From Yamagishiella unicocca (taxonomy: Eukaryota; Chlorophyta; Chlorophyceae; Chlamydomonadales; Volvocaceae): a stretch of 64,000 nt of DNA. A model generated the notes under the pieces. It was not told the origin of the DNA, searched no databases, and was given only the letters and a program-made list of their open reading frames with translations. Within the stretch, counting starts at the first letter, position 1. Every line of letters starts with the position of its first letter. Location of the stretch: positions 248,001 to 312,000 of the forward strand of contig BDSL01000038.1 of assembly GCA_003116995.1 (NCBI GenBank). Direction: 5' to 3'. Below, in pieces: positions 54,001 to 64,000 of the stretch. A program made the translations under genes and the position numbers.

Positions 54001-54110
54001 TGTGCTGGCAGCCCGCCGATGCGGCGGCGTTGCTTGGCCTGCCACCGTTGCTTGCATCGGCAACGTCGATGGGATCTATCAGCCTCACCGTGCTGGCGGC
54101 ACGGCCCTAA
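51018..54110 (+). CDS. COP1/SPA/RUP-type WD40 repeat protein without RING or kinase domain
   Basis: Exons 51018-51089, 51266-52237, 52457-52753, 53034-54110 give 805 residues in phase. Residues 1 to ~325 are low-complexity, with a Cys-rich stretch (GGCDSSDCLFCQYRSNSPFH) and no RING, coiled coil or kinase fold visible. From ~325 a seven-blade WD40 propeller of the COP1/SPA subfamily begins: IICALEFSPDGRLLAAGGVD, KISSLAWSPF, DGVLTVGDYDGVLLQL, HGGRKIWSVAHS, VCSVDFSPDCDRLLALACSD, and the highly specific FRGHRNEKNFVGLSVRAADG with LLACGSECNRAFAYH near residues 685-720. It ends FVSAVCWQPADA ... SMGSISLTVLAARP. In plants and Chlamydomonas these propellers recognise VP-motif partners in photomorphogenic and UV-B signalling. 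Being WD40-only, it resembles RUP1/RUP2 more than COP1 or SPA1 in layout, but its long N-terminus differs. An acidic insertion (~400-430) splits two blades. Confidence 0.87.
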
Positions 54111-56430
54111 TAAGAGACCCTGGAGGGACGACCCGAGACATGGATTGTGGCTTTACCGCCTGAGCCGACCTCGTGCACGATGGTCTTGTATTTAATAGCC
54201 TTGGACTGAATCGTAGCCCTCAATCATGAGCGGCGGACTCAGGTGTTCGGTGCACGTCCCCTGTACGACTGGCAAGGTGGCCCGATCGGAACCCATAGGA
54301 TGCGTGCCAGAACGACGGACGTTTGGTTGAATATCCGTGAGCCAAGTACGCAGGCTAGTGCGGCGGTAGGGCTGCAAGAGAGCGGACCCCGCTCGGGGTT
54401 TCCTTTCTGCGCGCCGCATTTGTGTGTGGCGTGTGTGGAGAGGGGCGTGAGGGGCCGCAGTCCCCTCTTGCTCTTGCGTGTGTGTGGTGTGAGAACGCCT
54501 GCTGCATCGGCTCCTCAGCGGTGGAGTGATGGATGCACACCGATGGCCGTCCTGCACGTCCGGAAGCGCCCCAGGACAGCGCAAGGAGATGTCGCGGGTT
54601 GTAGTACGTGTCGCGTGGAGGAGATCTCATCGCATGGGAGAAGATCCTACGGCAGGGTTGTTGTTGCAATGGCGGCCACTGGGCGAGCTTCCCCCTCAAT
54701 CGCGCCTCACGTGCGACAATCGAGGAAAGCTGGCCGGATGGTATACGATGCCTTTGTGTTGCAACCTCCCTAATCTGTACCAGTCTGTATCACTGCGGTG
54801 GTGGGTGGGTGGGTGCGCGTGGTGCGTGCGTGTGCTGGAGCCGTCGCGCTCGAAACCTGAACCCGATGGCAGGCTGGCGACGTAACCTGTTGCCATGAAA
54901 GTGAACCTATGCCAGCCTCATGGATGCAAGGGCCGGCGGCGTGGAACAACGGGGGCCCCCGGTTTGATGCTTCCCACTGGCTGACGGTGGGCAGGATGGA
55001 GCTGAGGGAGCCTAAAGTTGCTGACTTGCTGGCCACTGAGAGCGTATGAGCGGTGTCAAGAGGGAGAAGTTTGCGGTTTCGCGGGACTCACGACGCGTTT
55101 GCTAGCCGGACTCACCATAGGTCGGGTAGCTCGCGGAAAGGCGTGCGCCCAGGACGTCCCAAGGTGGCGTGGTCCCACTTGTTGTTCTCCTGGCGTGAGG
55201 GGCCGCATTGGTGCCACCGCACCAACGTTTTTGCGCCGCTCGCAAGTAGCATAGGTACGGACCGTAATCGGCTTGGCACAGGGTAGGGTGAGGACTGTGA
55301 GCTGCCGGGATTATTCGCCTGCAAGCATCGCTAGAGGTAGGCTTGTTTTGCTCCTGTGAGCACAGACAGACTCCAAATGTTGTAGCCCGGCCTATGCGCC
55401 CGCGGCATTCCTAGTATCGTATCGCCAACGTGCAGTGGATGCGCAGCGTTCCAGGGACGAGTTCACGGGGGCCGCGGAAAGAGGCGCGGCATAGGGACGG
55501 ACACAAGGGAGAGAGTGAGCGCAGCGGGTCTTACTGAAGCCGCACCGCCACGGCGCAGTAAGTAACGAGCCTTGGCATAACAAGTTCATTATTGAGTGAA
55601 TGGTGTATTGAGTAGTACCTTTCTTTCCTACTAACCATACTGTCCGGGAGGTGGGGCCGTATCCTCCGCTGTTAAGGAGACGCGTTGATCATACATTTAG
55701 CATGTCAGTCCATGCGAGCCGACGCACAATGGATACCTACGAGTACGCCTGGCGATGGGGCGATGGCTAGCTCACCACGCCCTGTACCACCACAATGTAA
55801 ATTTACGAGTGAGAGCGCAAGTATACGTGCCGTGCCTTCTGAAGATGGCGCCCCATTCCTAGCGCGGTCCTGCGTGATATTTCTACCTGCACATCAGCCA
55901 AAGACACAAACTAACGAGGTCACGACACAGTCTCTAAGAGACCGACCAATCGCAGGGACCAAAGTACTCACAGACGCAGTTGACACAAACCCGGTCGTGC
56001 GACCACGGGGCATCAATCCCAGCGAAAACAATATATACTCTCCGTTCGACACTACTGATGCGCCAAAATATATACGGGCCCCATTCATTTGACGATACGC
56101 ATAACCGAGCTCCGTCTCTCTGCGAGAAAACAAAAAAAGCTAGTTTCCGCTCAGCCCACGTGGTTTTCGGCTTTACAATGGCTGACGGTACGACCTACTT
56201 GTGGTTCCCTTACGACATGCTGTTCAGCCACAGGGTACCCTCCAACCCCCTTGATGGGTCCACACAGAGTTCGCTAGCATCACAATGCTGTCTGTGGACG
56301 ATGCTATTCCCCCTTCGCAGAGAGGGGACTGATTGACATCTGCAGTTGCGTTTCGATCGCTCACGACAAGTACGCCCCAGGTGATGTAGCCCCATCCTAG
56401 GTGCTAAGCCAGCCGCCCTGGGCAACACGG
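54111..56430. other. Intergenic spacer, no gene recognised
   Basis: 2.3 kb between the WD40 stop and the stop of the next minus-strand gene. Open frames at 54243-54773, 54192-54584 and 55685-56092 lack family resemblance, and two of them overlap on opposite strands. The minus-strand gene's likely poly(A) signal (plus TTACA at 56173-56177) lies near the right end, 254 bp past its stop. Confidence 0.5.
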
Positions 56431-57894
56431 CTATCCCAGTACGTCATGTGCAGCTCTGCTGCCATCCTCGTGAGACTGCTTGCCTCCCTTTGATGCAGCA
56501 GCACCGAACGTTGTTCGCGGCGATGGTTTACGGACGTTTAAGCTGCACGTTACATCAAGCAGCGGGCCAGCCGCCTCCACTGCAGAGCTTCCTGTGGTAA
56601 TTGCCATCGCGGCTTCAGCAAAGCCCTCGCAGGGACGGCAACTGCTCTCGTCAGCCTTAACAAACATAGGCTGCCACATAGGCTGCTGCCACAGATCGGG
56701 CTCCCATTCCACTTGGTTCCCGACAAGAGAAGGCGCGGCTGCGGCCGATTGGACGCCGCCAGCGAGTGCCGATTTAGAGCCCTCCTCCGCCAGCCGCTGT
56801 TGCTCCAGCCGCTGCCTGTCGGGTTCCGCTTCCTGCTGATGTACGCACCCCATCGCCGCACCTGAGGCTTCACCTTCGCGGCCACAGCCACCCATCTGCT
56901 CAGCTCCTGCAGCAAGTATTATTAAGGCGGGGCTGACGCTGGAGTCGCTGTAGCGCCGTGGCCGTGCGACGCGGCTCGGTGGGCCCTGCAACTGGAGCTT
57001 CATCCACTGCATGGCGGCACGCAGGCGCACTGTCGTTGTGTTAGGAGTGAACGCCTCGAACTCCGGCGCCAGCGGATGTGGAAGCGGCAGTGTAGCAGAC
57101 GTGGAAGCTGCCGCCCATCGCGCCTCCTCATCACTAGACCTGGTGACAGGCGTTGGTCCTTCCTCCTCTCCTAGAGCCTGCGTCTGCTGGTAGGCACTGA
57201 GGGGCGCCATCGACACCTCTGACAGTGGGATCTCAAGCTCGTGCGCGCGGACCCGGCTGGTGCGTGCAGCAGCTGAGGTCGATGTTGGACTGCAAGGAGC
57301 GCAACCCGCACCGCCACCCCCGACGGCGCGTTTGGTTGGCGTTATGAAAGCGTAGGTTTGGGCGGTAGAGCGGCCATGCGGTGACAGCAAGCTAAAGCAC
57401 GCCTGCTGCACCGCCGTCTCCACAATGCCTCCACGCAAGGGCGTTTGGTTGTCTCCAACGCCGGTGTCTTTATAAGGCGTAATAACCCCACGCTGTGCAT
57501 TCTTGCCACGGGGCGTGCGTGAGGTCAAAGATGTGAGCTGCAGATGCGCCACCGCTGGCCTGCTGCAAGGAGAGGCCGCGCCCTCCGCAGCTTGGTCTGT
57601 TTGCGTCCCTGCCTCAGCGTATGACCGCTTTGGACTTGCTGTTGTTGCCATGACCGGTGTTCCTGCAACTTGCGCCTGCAACATATGCCCAGTTCGACAG
57701 GATGAGACAGCCCGCAATGGGATTGCCACGATAACAGCCTGACGTACCTCCAAAGTGCACCGCAGCTGTCGTGTATACATCAGGGCTTCATCGATTGCTG
57801 ACTTTAGGTTCGTCGCTTCCGCCTGGTTTGCGTGATGTTGATGTTGCAATACATAATCGGGAGGTATCGCGCTCTCATCAGCAAGCTGTAGCAT
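56431..57894 (-). CDS. Unrecognised protein, low-complexity with short N-terminal helix
   Basis: A minus-strand frame open for 487 codons from MLQLADESAIPPDYVLQHQH. Residues ~20-49 look helical/coiled (AEATNLKSAIDEALMYTRQL). A canonical donor GTACGT after residue 49 and a TTGCAG acceptor 72 nt later suggest a short in-frame intron (57676-57747), giving about 463 residues when spliced. The rest is polar and low-complexity, with several S/T-P sites (ASPKRSYAEAGTQTD, SRTPRGK, ITPTKR), a basic RVARPRRYSDSSVSP segment and a Gln/Glu-rich stretch (HQQEAEPDRQRLEQQRLAEE). I do not recognise a family. Codon use is GC-rich like neighbouring genes, and it is divergent from the lipoate ligase gene with only 384 bp between starts, which supports a real gene. 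More 5' exons cannot be excluded. Confidence 0.6.
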   Translation of the reverse strand: MLQLADESAIPPDYVLQHQHHANQAEATNLKSAIDEALMYTRQLRCTLEVRQAVIVAIPLRAVSSCRTGHMLQAQVAGTPVMATTASPKRSYAEAGTQTDQAAEGAASPCSRPAVAHLQLTSLTSRTPRGKNAQRGVITPYKDTGVGDNQTPLRGGIVETAVQQACFSLLSPHGRSTAQTYAFITPTKRAVGGGGAGCAPCSPTSTSAAARTSRVRAHELEIPLSEVSMAPLSAYQQTQALGEEEGPTPVTRSSDEEARWAAASTSATLPLPHPLAPEFEAFTPNTTTVRLRAAMQWMKLQLQGPPSRVARPRRYSDSSVSPALIILAAGAEQMGGCGREGEASGAAMGCVHQQEAEPDRQRLEQQRLAEEGSKSALAGGVQSAAAAPSLVGNQVEWEPDLWQQPMWQPMFVKADESSCRPCEGFAEAAMAITTGSSAVEAAGPLLDVTCSLNVRKPSPRTTFGAAASKGGKQSHEDGSRAAHDVLG

Positions 57895-58278
57895 GACTTC
57901 GAGCGTATACAGTACGTGGTGGTCTGGTGGATGTCAGGATTGTTTCTGAGCCTTCCACCTGGATCAGGGCTTGGCCTGTGCTCTCACCCGACGGTTGTCG
58001 CAAACGCTTGGGGCGCACAACATGAAGTGTATGTTATGTGTAAACGATATTGTTTAAGACCTCTCGCATTAAAGTGTAGGTGACAACGTGTCTACGTGTG
58101 CGTCTGCTTAGGTTTTTTCCATTTGCGTTTTGGATCGAGTTATATGACGAGCGTCGCCCACCGACATCTTGTCATATGCAAACGTTGGATACGATAATGC
58201 AATATGCATTCCATTACGCCTTGCTTGTCAGGCAACGACTAAATGTAATTTAAAACGTAACCCTTGTATAGGTGGCTG
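57895..58278. promoter_or_regulatory. Divergent spacer, unknown gene / lipoate ligase
   Basis: 384 bp, AT-rich, between opposing start codons. It should contain both promoters; no specific element identified. Confidence 0.4.
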
Positions 58279-60655
58279 ATGTCGCGACCTGTCCTTAATG
58301 TCTTGCGTGTATCTAGGCTTCCGATATATACACAGCTGCATCTTGAAGAAGCCCTGCTGCGAGGCACCACGGAAAACTGGCTTATCATCAATGACGGGGC
58401 GTTCAACCCAGCCATAGTTATTGGCATCTCTGGGTAAGCAACGACTTGTGAGACGAGGGTCAAAAGTAAGGGCGAGTGTATGTAGAGCTAATGGCGGCTT
58501 CCGTGATTTCGGTTGTATGAGCTCGGTGGGTGGGCACAGCCAGGGAGCCACAGCTGATCCGGATACGGCCAATGTAACTATCAGCTGCCTTATCCTACCA
58601 CCCCGTAGGTACCGCATCTCTCGCTTGGCACCGCCAACCCCGCACCCAGCCACGTTACCTAAACTGTGCACCTGTGCCCTGGCTGACACAAGTCAGATGA
58701 ACGTAATGTCATCGTGTCCGAACCACTCAAGCTGGGTACCGCCACGTGTTTCGCACTCCTACGCGCCGCCGCCCACTGCCGGTCCCTCGCACGCCCCTTA
58801 TTAGAGCCATAATCTCAACCCACTCCCCGGCTCTTCCACCACAGCCGGCCCCCGGAGTTGGTGCGATGCAGCGAGGCAGCGCAGTACGGCATCCAGGCCA
58901 TCCGGCGCTTCACCGGTGGAGGCACAGTGGTGGTTGACCACGACACCGTCTTCTCTACCCTCATCATGCAGGCGAGTGCACATGGCGGGCTGGGCACACG
59001 GCTGGGCAGTGGCGAGGTACCGACCAACACGTCTCTACAATGGTTTCTGTACAATGTCGATCGAGCTCGCGCCTCGCCGCCCGTGTCAAACTCCACCTGC
59101 CCTTTTCCCCGCCCCATCCCACTCGTTTCGCCTTGCGTGCGCCGCCCTTGTGTCCCGCCGCGCCCCATTTCAGTTGTTTCGCCCACCCTGTCGCGTGGCC
59201 TCAGGGCTCTGCACTGCCGCATGTCGAGTGCTTCCCGCACCCCATTATGGCTTGGACAGAGCAGTTGTATCGCCCCGCTTTTGCCGCGGCGGGCTGTCCG
59301 GACTTCGCGCTGCGGGAAAACGGTGAGTACCCATGGGTTGGGTGTAAGGGTGCGTGTGAAGGAGTTGGGCCCTCTTGCACCTTCACAGCATTTGACACCT
59401 GAATGCAAGCTTGGAGAGAAACACGGCTCCAGCCATCATGCCCCTTCGCACACAACCCGCCTGCAGTAATCCGGGGGGACATTCACGGCACCAACTGGAT
59501 GCTGCGCGTGCCTCCTGCACGTGTACCGCGATGCACGCCATGTCAACACTGCGAATGTTCCCTGCCCGCAATCGGTTGTACCATCGGTTTGACCCACAGA
59601 CTACATCGTGGGAGGCGGCCACAAGGTTGGGGGCAACGCCCAGGCCATCACGGGTCGCCGCTGGCTGCACCACACGTCCTTCCTGTGGGACTTCGACCCA
59701 GAGCTCATGGGGCTGCTGCAGCAGCCGCCCAAGGAGCCCAAGTACCGGGAGGTGGGCAGGGTACCGCAATTGCGGAGCGGAGACGGATTAGGAGGGGCCT
59801 GGTGGGGCAGGGCGGAGCAGTCACCGGCTCGGATGCAGGGCGGAGCAGTCACCAGCTTGGATGATGGGTGCCTCGATCCCTCGGGTATCGCATGAGTGCT
59901 CATCCAAACAAGTCGCGATTGCGTCCAAACCTGTTTCGCAATTGCGTCCAAACCTGTCGCGATTGCGTACCGGCTGGTACCTGGCGCGTCCTGTGTCCAC
60001 CAGCATCGCGTCAACGTGCCCGCGGATGCCAACGCTTCATTTTGCGTCAGTATGATTGAGTCTGGCTGCCACACGTTGATGTCTGTGTGCGCTACAACTT
60101 TTCAGGGCCGTAGCCACGGGGACTTCGTAACGCGCCTATGTGACGTACTGCCCACCCGTGGTGCAAGACTACGGTTGGTGGAGTCCATCGCCGCGTCAGC
60201 AGCCATGATGGGCTTCGAGGTGCAGGTATGTGCGGCGGGGGAGCGCGTCCATTTCCCTGTATGCGGTTACGATGTGCAGGTGAGGTGAAGGCCATGGCGA
60301 CGGGGGCGGTGCCGGCGCCGCTGCTCTGGTCGGGTGGGCTACGCAGCGATTGAGTGACGAGGCATGTAGCTGCGCTTGTTGATTGCGGCTATCGGAACGC
60401 CAGTGTACACGGGAATATTCGGTCGAGATGTCGTATCGGTGCGGCCAGTGGACATGCTCAGTGAAACTAGTAAACGCGAGAATCCAGCGGACCGCAACCG
60501 CCGGGCCTTACGGACCTGCAGACCTGGGCACTCATCGCACCCCTCCCTGGCGGCAGGACCGCACCCTGGCAGACGCCGCACCCGCGCTCAAGCAGCAGCC
60601 GCTCCTGTTGGGCAGCAAGCTGCTCGACCTGAGAGACTTCCTGGCACCCGGCTGA
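58279..60655 (+). CDS. Lipoate-protein ligase A-like protein
   Basis: Six exons in phase: 58279-58433, 58845-58971, 59205-59322, 59600-59751, 60106-60225, 60557-60655; 256 residues, the usual length. The start is MSRPVLNVLRVSRLPIYTQL, followed by HLEEALLRGTTENWLIINDG and AFNPAIVIGISG, the conserved N-terminus of eukaryotic LplA-like enzymes. Exon 2 has the nucleotide/lipoate site AIRRFTGGGTVVVDHDTVFS. Then come SALPHVECFPHPIMAWTEQL and the lysine block HKVGGNAQAITGRRWLHHTS with FLWDFDPELM and PPKEPKYRE. Such enzymes attach lipoate (or octanoate) to E2 subunits of 2-oxoacid dehydrogenases and the glycine-cleavage H protein; the acyl donor is not decided by sequence. There is no clear transit peptide. 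Intron 2 (58972-59204) begins GCGAGT, and only this GC donor gives phase 0 with exon 3. Introns 4 and 5 contain short tandem repeats. Confidence 0.92.
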
Positions 60656-62703
60656 TGCCGACTGCAGAAGCCGTATCGTTCCTAATGGCGAAGGCGGAGA
60701 CGGCGGCTAGCCGCAGCAGTAGCTGCTCCTTTCTGGACGGCCTATACGGCGGAAATAAATGTACGGCGGTCGACCCGTTGCACGGCTCCCAAGGTCGCAT
60801 GGGCTGCGGCCGTGCATTACCCTCCATCGCAGTCTGAGGAATGCGCCGCACTTGGTGTGCCCATGTACTAGAAAGGAACAAGGGTGTCCATGTTAGCATG
60901 GATGCCGGAAAGGGGCAAGGGTGGCCATGTACTAAGAAGAAATATCGGCGGCCATGGCATCCGACCATGGACGTATCAAAGGCAGGACCGGAACATGGAC
61001 CGTGTCGGTCGAACGAGTGAGGCAACCTGCCTGCCAAGAACGCAACCAACGCCGGGCTGGAGGGTGTCACGAAGCGGCGTGGGGGTCGACTACAGCCTGT
61101 GGATCAGAACGGAAATATGATGCTACACGCTGCGACTATGGGAGAGGTCACTGAGCAGCCAAGGCGCCGCTGGTTTCGCATGAAAGGACATGATGTCGTG
61201 CGAGGCGGCTTTGCCATCTATTGGCTTTGCGTTCGCTAACTAAGCGGTGATGTATCCACTGTAAAGTTTCTTGTGTGACGCAAGAGCTGTTCTGCCATTA
61301 TTGATCATGGACTGATTATGGACCCTTGGGCCATTGTAACATGAAGGGCTTCTGGGGCGACACCACACGTACTCAAAATCTTATCAGTACTATTTACAGT
61401 GGGTTCCAGTCCAGAAGGCAGACCTTAATAAACATCCGTCGGAGGCAAAAAATGAAAATTCTTCGGCACTGCCAACGAACGGCACGCTTGTACGCTGTGC
61501 CGGTTGGCTCATGCCGTGCACTGATCTCCAAAGCGTAGCAGCACTTGAATTCCAAGTTGTGTTCCTTAATTGATCTCCAGGTCGTGTTCCTCTAAGCTAG
61601 TGCAGAGAACGCCGATACAACTCACAATATGCGAACGTAGTGAGCAAACACGTGATGCTGTTAAATAACAGACCAGCGCCGATGCCGCAAAAATCGTTTT
61701 CATTATGTAGTTAGGAAATAATCAGAGGCAAACTAGCTTTGCGTGTTGGAGGAATCCCTCGACATGATTAGCTGCACCCCTCGAAGACTGGGGTGCTCAA
61801 CGATACACTAGCATGGTGGCGCCCAGTGGCGCTTAATCCGCGCCAGGACGCGACGATCATTTGGGCGTCCAGCTTAATATGAACAAAACCGAAGGTTCCT
61901 GCGCAGCTGCCAGTATTCTCCACTGGCTTCTGGCATTATGTCGCCGCCCACATACTTTGTTCGAACCACCGCGCTGCAGATTGCACAATCCCTGCACCTA
62001 ATGCTTGTGTCGCAGACGGTGCACGCGAAACATTGACCAAACTTGGCCCTGAAAATGAACTGCGAGCAGGCAACAGCTCTGGGCTGGCTTGGCCTATTAT
62101 CAAATGCACCGTACGTGTACAGCAACCTACCCGTGTACATGCCATGCCACGCGGCCTAGCCAGGCGACTTCTGCCCTCTAATCGCGTCTTGATCACTGCC
62201 TCCGTCCTTACCCCACACCCCGGACCTGGATAACTCCAACCCTAACAGCGGTGCTGAGCGTGAGGCGGCATACGGGTCGCTTACGCGCGTGGCACACCGC
62301 TGACGGCCGGAGCTGCTCAAACTGACGCAGTCGATTATCCTCACTTACGGCAGCTCTTTCGGCGCCGCCTGCGCTCATGCGCTTATACAGGCACGTGTGC
62401 GCTTGAACAGCTTACGGCAGCGCTCACGCTTCCTCATCATGCGTCATCATGCGTCGACATACTTCCCATGCGTCATCATACATCCCATCCGGGACGACGT
62501 TGCTCCTACGTACGCAGCGCTGCCGGTGCCTCGTTTGAATTGGGGAATCTTTTGAATTCCGCTGGCTCCTGCAGCCCGTCCTTGCGTCCATGAATTGGCG
62601 CTCTGCTGATCCTGCCTTACCCCTGTTGCCGCTCCTATTGCTATAGCTAACGGTCGAGAAGCCTGCTCCGCTGTGCTTGCGTACGTGCACCAGCGGGACC
62701 GCC
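60656..62703. other. Intergenic spacer, no gene recognised
   Basis: The left part is the 3' UTR of the lipoate ligase gene; the plus-strand TGTAA at 61260-61264 is a candidate poly(A) signal about 600 bp after the stop. Around 60865-60945 there is an imperfect duplication of an AAGGGTGTCCATGT / AAGGGTGGCCATGT segment. The remainder is AT-rich with only short unassigned frames. Confidence 0.5.
61260..61264 (+). terminator. Putative poly(A) signal TGTAA of lipoate ligase gene
   Basis: TGTAA in the AT-rich 3' flank, about 605 bp past the stop codon; a second TGTAA follows at about 61335. Distance is long, so this is tentative. Confidence 0.35.
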
Positions 62704-64000
62704 TTACTTGTCATCATCATCGCCACGCGCGGTGCGCCTGGGTACCGGCTGGCATTCATCCCCAACTACCTTCAGCGGAAGCACCGGTGTAATCTCTGAT
62801 GTCCAAGTCGCGCCTGGCCGGCCGCCGCCGCCATCATTATTGTAGCTGCGTGCCGCCGTTGCAAGCGCCACCTGATCCCCCTCGGTTGCGGCCGGCACGG
62901 CTGCCTGCATCAGAGCCGCACGGCTTCCGCTCCGGCGGGGCAATGACCTGCGGGTCCGGAGGGAAGGTGAGCGCAGCATTCCATCGCTGGCTTCTGGCAA
63001 TGGCTCCGCCACGGATCGCTGATGTCCCGAGCGTGTCTCCTCCATCCGGCTACTTGCTTCCAGCGGCTCGATTACGCTGGGTTGCTGGGCACCCATGGTC
63101 GCCTGGCGGGCCAGCTGCTCCTGCTGCTGCTGCTGCTGCTGGATGACGCCTGCTGCTGCCACGCTGTTGGAGGACAGAACCGATAAATCACGCGTGGATT
63201 GACGCCGTCTGACGTTCTTGCCCGTTGCTCGATCCATCGTCGCCACCAGGAGCGCCGTGTCAGGAACCTTGAGACTGAGGGAAAGGGCATCGGCAGTATT
63301 ACCACCGCTGACGGTCGAGGTAAACTCCGCCGTAGCCGGTTCCGTACTGGGGATTCCTCTTGGGTAGCCATACATGGATCCACGTCGCTGTTGGTGGCCC
63401 GGCTGCTGCCTGAACGACAGCTGGCTGTTTTGGGGCGCACGCTTGCTGCCGTTGTCGCCGGTTGCCTGAACACCTCCGCCAGCAGCAGGGCTCGCCGTGG
63501 ACAGAGGCAGCAGTATGCCCAGCTGTCCAGGGGTGCCACCTTGCGACCCCAGTAGGCCTAACGACGCTGCCATGGCCCGGCCCTCCAGCTCACGTGCCTC
63601 GCTTGGGATCTCCGGGAGGACGCTTCCGCTGGCCGCACCTGCCATCCCGACACCCATACTCGTGGCCGTGGCACCCCTGCCCTGAAAGTGTTCGTGCTCT
63701 TCCTCCAGCCGGTGCAGTCGGTCATCCGCCGTCGCCATTTGCTGCGACAGGTCTTCTGTGCGGCCTGTCGGGAGGCCAGCGCAGGGGCAAGAACGGCGAG
63801 AAAGTGGAAGGGTGCGTGATTAGCAGGCGGGTATGTGGCCGTGCGTGCGCTCGGAAGGATGCAGCCTCGGATAGAGGTGATGACTCCACAGGTTGAATAC
63901 CTATAAAGACCCTAGGCTGCAGAAACCCGTGCTGGAGAAAGCTCAGGAGCCAAGTGAACCAGTTATGTGCAATACAACCGACTCACGCACCGGTTGCTCC
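62704..64000 (-). CDS. Unrecognised low-complexity protein, C-terminal part, runs off right edge
   Basis: The last exon (62704-63755) encodes ~350 residues ending in an acidic GDDDDK. It starts EDLSQQMATADDRLHRLEEE, a likely coiled-coil segment, then turns Gly/Ala/Ser-rich with a poly-Gln run (GVIQQQQQQQEQL) and basic Ser motifs (RRRQSTRDLSVLSSN, LRTRRSLPRRSGSR). The acceptor GCACAG at 63755 gives phase 1. A donor GTGCGT after 63991 would join the last ten bases of the window (GGAGCAACCG on the minus strand) in the right phase, so the gene continues beyond 64000. No family recognised; it could be the tail of a coiled-coil scaffold or signalling protein. Confidence 0.6.

Noticed and set aside
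58228..58689. 153-residue minus-strand protein
   Set aside because: It is the mirror of lipoate ligase exon 1 and intron 1; the plus-strand reading has clear LplA conservation.
1..64000. tRNA, rRNA or operon-like gene clusters
   Set aside because: No tRNA-like cloverleaf with a GGTTCGAATCC-type arm and no rRNA sequence was seen; genes are intron-rich with separate promoters.

Overview
This window reads as nuclear DNA of a volvocine (chlamydomonadalean) green alga. The genes are dense in introns with GT-AG borders and CAG acceptors. Exons are GC-rich and lie in more AT-rich spacers, TGTAA poly(A) signals follow several stops, proteins carry Ala/Gln/Pro/Ser-rich linkers, and the large transposon belongs to the kangaroo/TOC3 type described from Volvox and Chlamydomonas. 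The species cannot be fixed from the sequence alone. Most gene models below were built by hand: exon borders were chosen so that splice phase and protein-family conservation agree.

Left part (1-17.2 kb), repeat-rich: the 5' part of a CDK-like (CDKL) protein kinase leaves the left edge on the minus strand. A gene-poor stretch follows, with copies of a dispersed repeat of about 90 bp. Then comes a complete PAT/kangaroo-type tyrosine-recombinase retrotransposon (4783-14099). It has identical split direct repeats in the order A1 ... B1A2 ... B2, a 25-bp minisatellite leader, gag-like and RT-RNase H ORFs on the plus strand, and an inverted tyrosine recombinase gene.

Middle (17.2-43.4 kb): a 14-exon peptidase U32 gene (+) converges on an SNM1/DCLRE1-type DNA-repair nuclease gene (-). 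These are followed by a small DUF2061 gene with a transit-peptide-like N-terminus (-), divergent from a GPATCH4-like G-patch nucleolar protein (+), and then a divergent FAD-dependent monooxygenase (-).

Right (43.9-64 kb): a 14-exon peptide:N-glycanase (-) with its PUB domain at the C-terminus is divergent from a COP1/SPA/RUP-type WD40 protein (+). Then come an unrecognised coiled/low-complexity protein (-), divergent from a lipoate-protein ligase A-like gene (+), and the 3' part of an unrecognised gene leaving the right edge (-).

The genes are unrelated housekeeping, signalling and repair functions, as expected of a eukaryotic chromosome. There are no operons. The points most worth checking are the intact retrotransposon, the C-terminal PUB of the glycanase, the COP1-like WD40 protein without RING or kinase domain, the degenerate FAD motifs of the monooxygenase, a duplicated exon/donor in the U32 gene, and two GC-AG introns.
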